A stretch of 64,000 nt of DNA from contig NZ_LQOM01000033.1 in the NCBI RefSeq assembly GCF_002101595.1, positions 1 through 64,000 of the forward strand. The letters are read 5' to 3'. Numbering within the stretch: position 1 is the first letter of the stretch; every line of letters starts with the position of its first letter. Below are positions 55,306-63,913 of this stretch, piece by piece. Both the position numbers and the translations under genes were made by a program. Under the pieces are notes generated by a model. It searched no databases and was not told where the DNA came from. It worked only from the letters and a program-made list of their open reading frames with translations. This DNA is from Mycobacterium celatum. Lineage in GTDB: Bacteria; Actinomycetota; Actinomycetes; Mycobacteriales; Mycobacteriaceae.

Positions 55306-55840
55306 TCGGTTGAGGTGAACCGGCATACGGCTTATCGCTGGTTTCGGGAGGGGACGTTGCCGGCTGATTTTGGTGCACACGACACCGGCCGGCGAGGGTG
55401 CGGCGGGCGGCGTGCTGATCTATGCCGGGGTGTCCAGTCAGGATCAGTGCGCCGATTTGGACCGCCAGGTGGGCCGGTTGACGGCGTGGGTGACCGAGCA
55501 GGATCTGAGGGTTTGGCAGGTCGTTACCGAGGTCGGGTCGGGCCTGGATGGCAAACGTCCGAACTTGCGCCGGATCTTGTCGGACCCAGGTGTGAAAGTC
55601 ATTGTCGTGGAGCGTCGGGATCGACTGGCGCGCTTCGGGGTTGAGCACCTGGAAGCGGCGTTGTCGGCGCAGGGTCGCCGGATCGTGGTGGCTGATCGGG
55701 GTGAGACCACAGATGATCTGCTGCCGGACATGATCGAAGTCCTCACCTCGATATGTGCGCGACTGTACGGTCGCCGCGGTGCACGCAACCGCGCCATGCG
55801 CGCGGTGACGGCCACCAAGCAGGAACCGGTGGGGGCCTGA
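55306..55840 (+). pseudogene. IS607-type serine recombinase TnpA, frameshifted
   Basis: An N-terminal MerR-like HTH fragment (VNRHTAYRWFREGTLPA, from about 55315) is in one frame. The catalytic domain continues in another (RLILVHTTPAGEG...GGVLIYAGVSSQDQCADLDRQV..., to 55840). The catalytic Ser is in GVSS, with VVERRDRLARFG downstream and the C-terminal LYGRRGARNRA tail of the family. About ten family residues are missing between GTLP and RLILV (near 55360), which explains the frame change. The usual N-terminal start is also not present. Confidence 0.75.
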
Positions 55841-57239
55841 TGATCGTCGGGATGCGCACCCGTGCCGAAGCGGAGACGGTTGCTGGGCTTACCGGTGGTC
55901 TGCAGTTGCCGGCCAAGCCGAGACTCGATGGCACCCGGTCATTGTCGCGGTATGTCGACGTCGGTGCTGATTTGGAGGTGCCCGGACATGAATCGGTGGG
56001 CTGGGATCTCGGGTCGCTGCGCAAGGCGTGGAACCACGCCAAAGAGGAGGTGGCGCCATGGTGGGCGGTCAACTCCAAAGAGGCCTACAGTGCGGGGCTG
56101 GCCGATCTTGCTCAGGCACTGACCAACTGGAGCGCCAGCCGCAACGGGACACGGCAGGGCCGGCGGGTGGGTTTCCCACGGTTCCGATCCGCGCGCCGTG
56201 ATCCCGGTCGGGTGCGGTTCACCACCGGAACCATGCGCCTGGAGTCCGATCGACGCACTATCACGGTTCCCGTCATCGGCGGCCTGGGCGCGAAAGAGAA
56301 CACCCGGCGCGTTCAACGCCATGTCGCCTCGGGGCGGGCCCGGATCCCGAATATGACGCTGTCGCAACGATGGGGCCGGTTGTTCGTCGCGATCGGCTAC
56401 GCACTGCGTACCCCCGACACAGTAAGAACTCCGACGCAACCCACCGTGCGCGCCGGGGTCGACCTCGGTGTGCCCACACTAGCCACCGTGGCAACGCGCG
56501 ACAGTGTCACCGGCGCCGAAACCCTTATCGAATACCCGAATCCAGCCCCGCTCAAGGCGACACTTGCCGCTCGCCGCAGGGCTGGTCGTGAACTTTCCGC
56601 CGTATCCCCGGATCCCACGGGTATCGGGCAGCGAAAACCAAGCTGACCCGCCTGGACCGGCGGTGCGTGCACCTGCGGCGGGAAGCTGCCCACCAACTCA
56701 GCACCGAGTTGGCGAACACCTACGGTCAGGTCGTGATCGAAGACCTCGACGTGGCCGCGATGAAACGCAGTATAGGTCGGCGAGCGTTTCGGTGGTCGAT
56801 CTCTGATGCCGCCATGGGGTTGATTACGCCGATGCTGGCGTACAAGACCGTGCGGCACGGCAGCACCCTGATCGTGGCGGATCGCTGGTTTGCCTCCAGC
56901 CAAATCCACCACGGCTGCACCGAACCCGACGGCACACCGTGCCGCCTGAAAGGCAAAGGACTTATCGACAAACACCTCGTCTGCCCGCAGACAGGTGAAG
57001 CGATCGATCGGGACCGTAACGCTACTTTGAATCTCCGTGACTGGCCGGAATCTGCCAGTTGTGGTCCAGTCGGGACCACGGCCCCATCGGCACCCGGGCC
57101 AACCACACCGGTGGTTGGTACAGGCCATGGCGCGGACACCGGAACATGCGGTGCCGGCGGAGCATCCGTAAGACCCCGCACACGCGGGGCCGGACGCGGT
57201 GAGGCCAAAACCCCAACCCCGCAAGGGGACGCCGCATGA
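55840..57239 (+). pseudogene. TnpB RNA-guided nuclease-like protein, frameshifted
   Basis: Starting MIVGMRTRAEAETVAG and lacking the typical N-terminal TnpB segment, the first frame covers AWNHAKEEVAPWWAVNSKEAY and the first RuvC motif (RAGVDLGVPTLATV). A missing C near 56597 shifts the frame, and the rest (RRIPGSHGYRAAKTKLTRLDRR..., RuvC-II VVIEDLDVAAM, then DRDRNATLNLRDW for RuvC-III) ends at 57239. All three RuvC acids remain but not in one frame. A Gly/Pro/Thr-rich tail follows, likely over the guide-RNA region. Confidence 0.78.
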
Positions 57240-57260
57240 GCGTGCAACCAAAACACACTC
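57030..57260 (+). ncRNA. Possible omega-RNA (reRNA) region at the tnpB 3' end
   Basis: After the last RuvC motif the tnpB frame continues for about 55 codons of low-complexity GC-rich sequence (GPVGTTAPSAPGPTTPVVGTGHGADTG...) that I recall as conserved among actinobacterial IS607 tnpB genes. In IS605/IS607 elements the guide RNA derives from this end of tnpB and the right end. The assignment is by position only. Confidence 0.25.
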
Positions 57261-57309
57261 AACGGCAACGGTGGGCGCAGCTACCCGTCAAGACGAAGTA
57301 GCGCCATCT

Positions 57310-57576
57310 CTATTTGCCGGTCCGCTCGCGGTGCTTGCACCCGGGCCAGCAGCATGGCCTGCGCATCCCTTCTTCCAATTCTTCCTGGGTCCGGCGGATT
57401 CGGCGCTCACGAGTCTTCTGCTGCTTGGCATCCTCGACCCAGCAGATGAACTCGTTGCGCGCCAACGGCGTGATGTCCTTCCAGGCGGCCAGTGCTGTGG
57501 CGTTGCCGCTCAGAGCCTTGCGCAGATCGGCCGGCAACTCGTGCACTACTCCACCGGGAATTTGCTTGCTGGCCAC
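57310..57576 (-). CDS. YdeI/OmdA-family protein
   Basis: This 88-aa protein has the OmdA-type core: HELPADLRKALSGNATALAAWKDITPLARNEFICWVEDAKQQKTRERRI, ending in a Cys-rich tail CCWPGC. The family is often labelled bacteriocin protection/OmpD-associated, without a firm biochemical role. The GTG at 57576 gives the usual start; the frame runs further upstream without family character. It lies beyond the right end of the IS607 element. Confidence 0.75.
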   Translation of the reverse strand: MASKQIPGGVVHELPADLRKALSGNATALAAWKDITPLARNEFICWVEDAKQQKTRERRIRRTQEELEEGMRRPCCWPGCKHRERTGK

Positions 57577-57610
57577 GAGATCAGGGTAACGGTGCCTCAG
57601 ACAAGAGAAC

Positions 57611-57638
57611 GGGCCCAGCGGACTATCCGGCTGGGCCC
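57611..57638 (-). terminator. Terminator downstream of the CsbD-like gene
   Basis: GGGCCCAGC (57611-57619) pairs with GCTGGGCCC (57630-57638), strengthened by GG/CC inside. On the minus strand it begins 15 bp after the CsbD-like stop and is followed by GTTCTCTTGTC, which is T-rich. Confidence 0.7.
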
Positions 57639-57652
57639 ATTCCACCGATGTG

Positions 57653-57898
57653 TCAGTCGTTGTCCTGGTTGGCCTTTTGGCGCTCTTCTGCGGCCTTCGC
57701 GCTGCCGCGTGCCGCTTCGGCTTCGGCTTCCTTCTTCGCCGCGTTGCGCTGTGCCTCGGCCTTGTCCTGCTGGGCCTTGGCTTCTTTGACCAGCTCCTCG
57801 TTGCCGGTCACCTCGCCGACGGCTTCCTTGGCCAGCCCCTTGGCGCCTTCGACGACGCCCCTGATGGCCTCTCCGGGCCCGCTCTTCTCCTCTGCCAC
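57653..57898 (-). CDS. CsbD-like small stress protein
   Basis: This 81-aa, highly charged helical protein starts with a CsbD-like segment (GPGEAIRGVVEGAKGLAKEAVGEVTGNEEL) and has a long Ala/Lys/Glu coiled-coil tail (KAQQDKAEAQRNAAKKEAEAEAARG). CsbD-type proteins are general stress proteins of unknown mechanism. A good Shine-Dalgarno (GGAGGAGAC) precedes the ATG at 57898, and a terminator follows. Confidence 0.78.
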   Translation of the reverse strand: MAEEKSGPGEAIRGVVEGAKGLAKEAVGEVTGNEELVKEAKAQQDKAEAQRNAAKKEAEAEAARGSAKAAEERQKANQDND

Positions 57899-58019
57899 GT
57901 CTCCTCCTAATTTCTAGGGCAATGGCATTGCCCCGCCTAGGCGGTCTTTGTTCCCACGGCGTCGTCACGGCAAACCCACCAGGCGGTGATCGAAGTCACA
58001 AGCGCGGGCGAAACGCGCG

Positions 58020-58553
58020 TCAGCCTGCGTCGTTGGAAACGAGCGCCGCATTCCAGATATTGACGGGCGCTGGTTCTTGATGTCCGGGGGAGGGCACGCC
58101 GCCAAGGGCAGCGATCAGGTCCCGGACCTTTGCCGCTTCGTCCTGCGTGGGGATTTCCCCGGCCTCGAGATCGTCGACCAGCTCGGCCCGCAGCCCCTTG
58201 CCGTTGGCTACTTCCTGGGCGGACAACTTCGCACGGATGCGCGCGGCATACAGTTGCTGGCCCAAGCTCGATCCCGGCGCGGCGGCGGCGCGGGTCATCA
58301 GCTCGTCGTAGCGCCGACGGACATCGCTGAGCGCCATGATGACCATCGGCGAGGACCTGCTGCGGCCTGCCGCTTCGGTCAGCGCCGCCCGCAGCTTGCG
58401 CATGCCGGACAACACGACACCCGCGCGCTTGTGAAACGTCTTGTCGGTCGGCGACGGCAAAGCCTCGATCGCAGCCGCATGCATGTGGATCGCAGCCTCG
58501 GAAAGGCTGACGATGACGGACGATTCACCTTCGTGTGGCGCGGGTTGTCCCAC
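58020..58553 (-). CDS. Protein with helical N-terminal region and C-terminal XRE-like HTH
   Basis: This 177-aa cytosolic protein has a helical N-terminal half (SEAAIHMHAAAIEALPSPTDKTFHKRAGVVLSGMRKLRAALTEAA). From about residue 100 to 150 an XRE-like fold follows (SLGQQLYAARIRAKLSAQEVANGKGLRAELVDDLEAGEIPTQDEAAKVRDLIAALG). It may bind DNA, but no partner gene points to a target. The family is not one I can name. Confidence 0.7.
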   Translation of the reverse strand: MGQPAPHEGESSVIVSLSEAAIHMHAAAIEALPSPTDKTFHKRAGVVLSGMRKLRAALTEAAGRSRSSPMVIMALSDVRRRYDELMTRAAAAPGSSLGQQLYAARIRAKLSAQEVANGKGLRAELVDDLEAGEIPTQDEAAKVRDLIAALGGVPSPGHQEPAPVNIWNAALVSNDAG

Positions 58554-58729
58554 GGTCCCTCAATTCTTCAGTGGTCAATTCCACAGCGGTGCAATTGAGG
58601 TTAGCGGTCCGCGCGCACGGCGTACACCACGAGCGGCGGTCCCGGGAGGGGCCGAGCGATGTCGCCGTAACCGCGCGGCTCTAGTCTGAACCCGCATTGC
58701 CGGACTGCTCGGGCGGACAGGAGGCCAAG

Positions 58730-59635
58730 GTGCCCGGACTAGCGCAATCTGCCCCACCCGCCGGGCCCCCACAGCCTGGCGAGGTGAACGGCTCGGCGCG
58801 CCCGACACCACGAGCCGAGCCGCCTCAGCGCGGGTTCGGCGGGCTCGGTTTCGGCTGGCTGGCCTGCGGCACCGTCGGTGCCGTGGCCATCGCGTGGTTC
58901 ATCTTTCTCGGTCCCGGCGAGAGCGGATCCAAGGCCGAGTGGTTCTTCGGCGCCGTGGTCTTCGCCGTCGTCCTGGTATCGCTGTGGCAGACCGTCACGA
59001 TCCAGCGTCAGGCGTCGCAAAAAGTGGCCGAAGCCACCGAACAACTCCGGCGGGAGCTTGTGGCGGCCGAGGAGCGGTCGGCGCGTGAAGTCGCCATCAC
59101 GCGCCGGCTGCACCAGGAGGAGATGGAAGCCAAGCAGTCCTTGCATCGCGCCGAGATGGAGGCTCAACGCGAGTTGGCCCGCGTCGAGCGCATGCACCTG
59201 CTCAAGCGGCTACAGAAGCAGGCGACGATCGAGGTGTCGCGCGCCGTCGGCGCGCACACCCAGATGTTGGCGACACTGTGGAACGAGGCGGCGAGGCTGC
59301 TGCGCATCGAGGACCGCGACGAGCGCGAGCTGGCAATGAACCCGATCTTCGAGCAGATCGGCCAAGTGGTGAACGACTTTTCGATCGAGCTCGCCAACGC
59401 GCATCTGCTGATCGAGGACGACCACCTGCACCACGCGCTCGACCGGGTCAACGAGGCGGCGGTGATGGCGGTTCAGGTAGCACAGGACATCCACACAGCC
59501 GTCATCGAAGGTCATGTGCCCGAACCGAACCCGATCCCCCCGGTGCAACGGCTCATGCACGCCAGAGCAGCGGACGCGCGGCGTCTGGCCTGGGAGTTGC
59601 TGCGAACGAGCCTCGACGACAACGCGCAGCGCTAG
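58730..59635 (+). CDS. Two-helix membrane protein with long coiled coil
   Basis: This 301-aa protein has a Pro-rich cytosolic N-terminus, two transmembrane helices (about 41-60 and 71-88) and a charged coiled coil (about 90-165: QKVAEATEQLRRELVAAEERSAREVAITRRLHQEEMEAKQ). A helical C-terminal domain follows. The GTG at 58730 is chosen because AGGAGGCCAAG precedes it. I do not recognise the family; the layout suggests a scaffold anchored in the membrane. Confidence 0.68.
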   Translation: MPGLAQSAPPAGPPQPGEVNGSARPTPRAEPPQRGFGGLGFGWLACGTVGAVAIAWFIFLGPGESGSKAEWFFGAVVFAVVLVSLWQTVTIQRQASQKVAEATEQLRRELVAAEERSAREVAITRRLHQEEMEAKQSLHRAEMEAQRELARVERMHLLKRLQKQATIEVSRAVGAHTQMLATLWNEAARLLRIEDRDERELAMNPIFEQIGQVVNDFSIELANAHLLIEDDHLHHALDRVNEAAVMAVQVAQDIHTAVIEGHVPEPNPIPPVQRLMHARAADARRLAWELLRTSLDDNAQR

Positions 59636-59646
59636 CGTTGTCGGTG

Positions 59647-60561
59647 ATGGCCGACGAAACGCCGCGCGGCTGGGAGTTCGTGACGGCGCCGCCGCGCAGC
59701 GCGCCCGGCGTCGTCTCGATGGTGGGCTACCGCGCGCTGAATGTGCCCGAGGCCGTGCATACCGGGATGCCGTCGTCGACGTTGACGTTCATCGTCAGCC
59801 TTGACGACGGGGTGGAGGCCGCAGAGACCGCCGACGCGCTGCCCGCCGCCCGACCCAACCCCTTGGTCCTCGGTGGCCTGCATGTGCGGGCGAGCCATGT
59901 GCGGCAGCGTCGCGGGCAGGCGGGCGTGCAGCTGGCGGTACACCCGTTGGCGGCGCGGGCACTGTTCGGGGTGCCCGCGGCCGAGCTGCCCGTCACCCGC
60001 TTCGACGGCGTCGACGTGCTTGGTCGGCCCGCGGCCGAGTTACCCGAGCGCGCGGCGGAAGCGCGCGAATGGCCCGAGGTGTTCGCCACCGTCGCCCGCT
60101 ACCTTGTGGACGCCGGCCGGCGCCGCGACGGTGTGACGGTGCGGCCCGAGGTGGCCTACGCCTGGCGACTGCTGGAGCGCACCCAGGGACGAATGTCGGT
60201 GGGCGCGTTGGCCGATCGTGTCGGAGTGAGCACTCGCTATCTGACCACGCTGTTCCAGCGGGAGGTCGGCAGATCCCCGAAGACGGTGTCGATGTTGATG
60301 CGATTCCAGCACGCGTCGGCGAGAATCGCCGCCTCGGCGCGCACCTACGGACGAGTTGACCTGGCGGCGGTCGCGGCCGACACCGGTTATTGCGACCAGG
60401 CGCATCTCACCCGGGAGTTCGTCAGGTTCGCGGGCGCACCACCGCGCGCCTGGCTGGCCGCAGAGTTCCGAAACATCCAAGACGGCGGGCACTCCTGGGC
60501 GTCACAGTGGGACCATGACTACTTCGAATCCAACGGTCTGGTTGACGCTGCAGGCGCATAA
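59647..60561 (+). CDS. AraC-family transcriptional regulator
   Basis: This 304-aa regulator has an N-terminal domain (about 1-150) and a C-terminal double HTH (about 180-275: QGRMSVGALADRVGVSTRYLTTLFQREVGRSPKTVSMLMRFQHA, then DLAAVAADTGYCDQAHLTREFVRFAGAPPRAW). The ATG at 59647 is 11 bp after the membrane-protein gene stop. The end overlaps the VOC gene by 47 bp, so regulator and VOC protein are translationally linked, and the VOC protein may bind the effector. Confidence 0.88.
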   Translation: MADETPRGWEFVTAPPRSAPGVVSMVGYRALNVPEAVHTGMPSSTLTFIVSLDDGVEAAETADALPAARPNPLVLGGLHVRASHVRQRRGQAGVQLAVHPLAARALFGVPAAELPVTRFDGVDVLGRPAAELPERAAEAREWPEVFATVARYLVDAGRRRDGVTVRPEVAYAWRLLERTQGRMSVGALADRVGVSTRYLTTLFQREVGRSPKTVSMLMRFQHASARIAASARTYGRVDLAAVAADTGYCDQAHLTREFVRFAGAPPRAWLAAEFRNIQDGGHSWASQWDHDYFESNGLVDAAGA

Positions 60562-60910
60562 CGCCCCCAAGCTCATCGACTACTACGTCGACACATTCGG
60601 TTTCGTCGTGACGGCACGCTACGGCGACGGGGACCGGGTCGACCACGCGGAATTGCAGTGGCCCGAGGGCAGCGGCGGCATCATGCTGGGCAGCTACAAG
60701 CCCGGCGCGGAGTGGTGTCGCGAACCGGGAACGGCCGGCGGCTACGTCGTCACCAGCGACCCGGACCGCCTGTACGAGCGCGTGCTGGCGCGCAAGGCCG
60801 ACATCGTTCGTCCACTGTCCAGAACCGATTACGGCGCAAACGAATTCAGCGTCCGCGATCCCGAGGGCAATCTGTGGTCATTCGGCGACTACGCCGGCGC
60901 ACCAGGGTGA
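60515..60910 (+). CDS. VOC (glyoxalase/bleomycin-resistance) superfamily protein
   Basis: This 131-aa VOC-fold protein has paired beta-alpha-beta-beta-beta units: VWLTLQAHNAPKLIDYYVDTFGFVVTARYG..., GYVVTSDPDRLYERVLARKADIVRPLS and the C-terminal EFSVRDPEGNLWSFGDY. Members bind metals or sequester drugs and reactive carbonyls. It overlaps the AraC gene, and the methyltransferase gene follows 50 bp on, so the three probably form a unit. Confidence 0.88.
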   Translation: MTTSNPTVWLTLQAHNAPKLIDYYVDTFGFVVTARYGDGDRVDHAELQWPEGSGGIMLGSYKPGAEWCREPGTAGGYVVTSDPDRLYERVLARKADIVRPLSRTDYGANEFSVRDPEGNLWSFGDYAGAPG

Positions 60911-60960
60911 TCGTCGCCGGCGACGGCCTTAGCGGCCGGAGTCCGACCACTCACGAACGG

Positions 60961-61575
60961 ATGAGCGGGCGGCCCTGGGATGCGTCGTATCGCGACGGCC
61001 CGGCGCCGTGGGATATCGGCTGCCCGCAACCGGCAATCGCGCGGCTGGCATCTGCGGGCGGATTCGCGGGTGCGGTGCTCGACGCCGGCTGCGGCACCGG
61101 CGAGAACGCTCTGCACGTGGCGGCGCTCGGGCTGCCGGTTCTGGGCGTCGACGTGGCGGAGACGGCGCTGACGATAGCCCGGAACAAAGCCGAAAAGCGT
61201 GGGCTGGACGTCGAGTTCGTCGCGGCGGACGCGTTGCAGCTACAGCGCTTGGGCCGCCGGTTCACGACGGTGCTCGACTGCGGACTGTTCCATACCTTCG
61301 GCGGCGACGAGCGGCAACAATATGCGGAGAGCCTGACGTCGGTGGTCGAGCCCGACGGGACGCTATATGTGTTGTGTTTCAGCGATATTGGGCCCGACAC
61401 CGGTCCGCACCCGGTCAGTCGCGACGAGCTCCGAGCGGCGTTCAATCCCGCTGCAGGATGGACTGTCGCCGCCGTCGAAGCGGAGCGGATTCAGACGAGG
61501 TTTCACGGCGACGACGGTGCGCCGGCCTGGCTGGCGACCGTCAAGCGAGTCTCCAAGGATTGTCCTACTCTGTAG
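60961..61575 (+). CDS. Class I SAM-dependent methyltransferase
   Basis: This 204-aa methyltransferase has an N-terminal RPWDASYRDGPAPWDIG (thiopurine/tellurite-type start). Motif I is VLDAGCGTGENALHVAALG near residue 39, followed by GVDVAETALTIARNKAEKRGLDVEFVAADAL and the VLDCGLFHTF strand. The short length and WD motif resemble small-molecule (thiol or metalloid) methyltransferases. The ATG at 60961 is the likely start; the frame extends upstream through the VOC gene. Confidence 0.85.
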   Translation: MSGRPWDASYRDGPAPWDIGCPQPAIARLASAGGFAGAVLDAGCGTGENALHVAALGLPVLGVDVAETALTIARNKAEKRGLDVEFVAADALQLQRLGRRFTTVLDCGLFHTFGGDERQQYAESLTSVVEPDGTLYVLCFSDIGPDTGPHPVSRDELRAAFNPAAGWTVAAVEAERIQTRFHGDDGAPAWLATVKRVSKDCPTL

Positions 61576-61578
61576 CAC

Positions 61579-61821
61579 ATGGAGGTCGGTGTTCGGGATC
61601 TGCGTAATCGCACAAGTCAGGTGGTCGCTGCGGTCAAGGCCGGCGAGCAGGTGACGCTTACGGTGCATGGTGAGCCGGTCGCCGACATTGTTCCGCACCG
61701 GCGCCGCGTCCGTTGGCTGTCGGGGGAACGTCTGCGAACCGAGTTGGCCGAACGCTCCGCCGACGCAGGTCTCACCGCCGAACTCGAGGGACTTGCCGGT
61801 CAGACCCTCGATGAGCTGTGA
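61579..61821 (+). CDS. VapB/Phd-type antitoxin
   Basis: This 80-aa antitoxin has the Phd/VapB start MEVGVRDLRNRTSQVVAAVKAGEQVTLTVHGEPVADIVP (DNA-binding and dimerisation). The C-terminal region [29 protein letters not shown] neutralises the toxin. It overlaps the toxin gene by 4 bp (ATGA-type, 61818-61821) and lies 3 bp after the methyltransferase gene. Confidence 0.92.
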   Translation: MEVGVRDLRNRTSQVVAAVKAGEQVTLTVHGEPVADIVPHRRRVRWLSGERLRTELAERSADAGLTAELEGLAGQTLDEL

Positions 61822-62225
61822 CCGACGCCGAAGTCGGGCTTGTCGACACGTCGGTTTTTATCGCGCGTGAAAGTGGCCGTGCTCTCGCGAAACTGCCTGA
61901 ACGCGTTGCACTTTCCGTCATCACGATCGGCGAACTGCAACTGGGTGTGCTCAATGCGGACCATTCGGCGACCAAAGCACGACGCGCGGACACCCTCGCG
62001 CTGGCGCGCGCAGCGGATCCCATCCCGGTTAGTGAAGCGGTGATGGTTTCGTGGGCGCGTCTCGTTGCGGACTGTCAAGCCTCGGGCGTGCACCGCGCAG
62101 TAAAGCTGACAGACGCTTTGATCGCGGCAACTGCGATCGAGCACGGTCTTCCGGTCATCACACAGCATGCCGACTTCGACCAGATCGCACGCGCTTGTCC
62201 CGCCCTAACCGTGGTCAAGGTGTAG
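61818..62225 (+). CDS. VapC PIN-domain toxin
   Basis: This 135-aa ribonuclease toxin has a PIN core with Asp10 (VDTSVFIAR), Glu ([11 protein letters not shown]), [27 protein letters not shown] and two more acidic positions. It is expected to cleave a tRNA or rRNA when not bound by the VapB encoded just before. Its 3' end overlaps the convergent qcrB paralogue by 11 bp (62215-62225). Confidence 0.92.
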   Translation: MTDAEVGLVDTSVFIARESGRALAKLPERVALSVITIGELQLGVLNADHSATKARRADTLALARAADPIPVSEAVMVSWARLVADCQASGVHRAVKLTDALIAATAIEHGLPVITQHADFDQIARACPALTVVKV

Positions 62226-63813
62226 GTGCCTCGTCCTGGTGTTCCCGCAGCGCGGTGAGGGCGCGTTGCGTGGACGCGTGTGCGGCGACGGCGAGTGCTT
62301 CGCGTTCGGATTCGGGGTCGGCGGTGAGCAGGCTTCCGGCTGGGGGAGCGCCACCGGAGCCGAGCCGGTTCATCAGTTTGGGTACCGGCGCGCCTTGATA
62401 TGTCAGCGGGATCGGACCGAGCGGCTGGTGCACTTCGACGTAGGCGCCGTGCGGCAGCCGTTTGATGATGCCGGTTTCGATGCCGTGCTCGAGCACCTCG
62501 CGGTCACTGCGCTGTAGCCCCACCGCCCATCGGTAGGTGATGTAGTAGACGAGCGGCGGCAGGATCACCATCGCGATGCGCCCGATCCAGGTGGTCGCGT
62601 TCAGCGAGATGCGGAACTTGTCGGCGATGATGTCGTTCATCGCCGCGAGTGTAAGCACCATGTAGAAACTTATCGCCATCGCGCCAATGGCGGTGCGCAC
62701 GGGGACATCTCGAGGACGCTGCAGCAGATTGTGGTGGGCGTGGTCGCCGGTCATCCTCCGTTCGATCCAGGGGTAGGTCAGCAGCGCGGTCACCACCGCC
62801 GCGAGCACTGCGACGACGCCGACGACAGCTGAGATGGTGTGGTGGCCGATGTAGATCTCCCAGGCCGGCCACAGTCGCATCAGGCCTTCGGTCCACATGA
62901 GGTAGAAGTCGGGTTGAGACCCCGCGGATATCTGAGATGGCTTGTAGGGACCGAGGTTCCAGATCGGGTTGATCTGTAACAAGCCGCCCATCAGGCCCAG
63001 CACGCCGACGATCATCGCGAAGAAGGCGCCGGACTTGACCGCGAATACCGGCATCACGCGCACCCCGACGACGTTGCGCTCGGTGCGGCCGGGGCCCGGG
63101 AACTGGGTGTGCTTGCCGAACCACAGCATGGCCAGATGAACTGCTATGAGCGCCAAGATGATTGCCGGAATGATCAGGATGTGCAGCGCATACAGGCGGG
63201 GGATGATCGTGTCGCCGGGGAAGTCACCGCCGAACAGCGCCCAGTGCAGCCAGGTGCCGACGACGGGCAGGCCGAGCGTGATCGAGGAGAGCGCCGTGCG
63301 CAATCCGGTCCCCGAGAGCAGGTCGTCGGGCAGCGAATACCCGAGATAGCCCTCGGCCATCGCGAGCACGAGCAGCACCACGCCGGTGACCCAGTTGGCC
63401 TCACGTGGCCGGCGAAACGCACCGGTGAAGAAGACGCGGGCCAGGTGCACCATGATGGCAGCGGCGAACATCAGTGCGGCCCAGTGGTGAACTTGGCGGA
63501 CGAAAAGCCCGCCACGCACCTCGAAGCTGATGTCGAGCGCCGATTCGTAGGCCCGCGACATCTGCACCCCGCGCAGCGGCTGGTACACGCCGTTATAGGT
63601 GACCTCGGTGATCGACGGATCGAAGAACAGCGTCAAGTACAACCCGGTGATAAGCAGGACGATGAAGCTGTACAGGGCGATTTCGCCGAGCAGGAATGAC
63701 CAGTGCGTGGGGAAGACCTTGTTCAGCTGGCGGCGCATCGCGGCCGAGGGGTGATACCGCGAATCGATCGCGCTGCCCAGATTCGCTGCAGTGTCAGCAT
63801 GTTTCCGACTCAT
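62215..63813 (-). CDS. Cytochrome b subunit of a bc-type complex (QcrB paralogue)
   Basis: This 532-aa polytopic cytochrome b has haem-ligand histidines H109/H110, H123, H211 and H226 in [16 protein letters not shown] and [20 protein letters not shown]. The actinobacterial Qo-site motif [11 protein letters not shown] and the C-terminal [16 protein letters not shown] are present. It resembles QcrB, which normally sits in qcrCAB next to ctaE; here no Rieske or cytochrome c gene is seen on the left, so it is a stand-alone copy. It could serve an alternative or stress respiratory branch. A BlaI-like dyad lies upstream. Confidence 0.9.
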   Translation of the reverse strand: MSRKHADTAANLGSAIDSRYHPSAAMRRQLNKVFPTHWSFLLGEIALYSFIVLLITGLYLTLFFDPSITEVTYNGVYQPLRGVQMSRAYESALDISFEVRGGLFVRQVHHWAALMFAAAIMVHLARVFFTGAFRRPREANWVTGVVLLVLAMAEGYLGYSLPDDLLSGTGLRTALSSITLGLPVVGTWLHWALFGGDFPGDTIIPRLYALHILIIPAIILALIAVHLAMLWFGKHTQFPGPGRTERNVVGVRVMPVFAVKSGAFFAMIVGVLGLMGGLLQINPIWNLGPYKPSQISAGSQPDFYLMWTEGLMRLWPAWEIYIGHHTISAVVGVVAVLAAVVTALLTYPWIERRMTGDHAHHNLLQRPRDVPVRTAIGAMAISFYMVLTLAAMNDIIADKFRISLNATTWIGRIAMVILPPLVYYITYRWAVGLQRSDREVLEHGIETGIIKRLPHGAYVEVHQPLGPIPLTYQGAPVPKLMNRLGSGGAPPAGSLLTADPESEREALAVAAHASTQRALTALREHQDEAPTP

Positions 63814-63867
63814 TGCGGTGGTCCTCCGTCATTGGGTGACCCGCGTACAGCCTCTTACACAGCGTAA

Positions 63868-63884
63868 TACTACGGAGTGTAGTA
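63868..63884. promoter_or_regulatory. BlaI-like operator upstream of the qcrB paralogue
   Basis: TACTAC-GGAGT-GTAGTA is a perfect 6-bp inverted repeat 55-71 bp before the qcrB-paralogue ATG. The TACTAC/GTAGTA arms resemble BlaI/MecI/CopY-family operators (TACA/TGTA core). It sits between this gene and the partial gene at the right edge. Confidence 0.5.
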
Positions 63885-63913
63885 GCACTTGGCTAGACCT
63901 GAATCTGACGCTG

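Larger units (their letters stand above)
55299..57260 (+). mobile_element. Decayed IS607-family insertion sequence
   Basis: It contains an IS607-type serine resolvase (tnpA) followed by tnpB in the standard order with a TGATG overlap (55838-55842). Both genes are damaged. The left limit is set by the TetR remnant and the right by the OmdA-like gene at 57310. IS607 elements lack terminal inverted repeats and do not make target duplications, so exact ends cannot be read. Autonomous movement is unlikely in this state. Confidence 0.8.

Noticed and set aside
56880..57010. Lack of canonical CxxC pairs in the TnpB zinc finger as a sign of decay
   Set aside because: The SSQIHHGC...VCPQTGEA pattern is, as I recall, common to the actinobacterial IS607 lineage, so it may be lineage-typical rather than damage.
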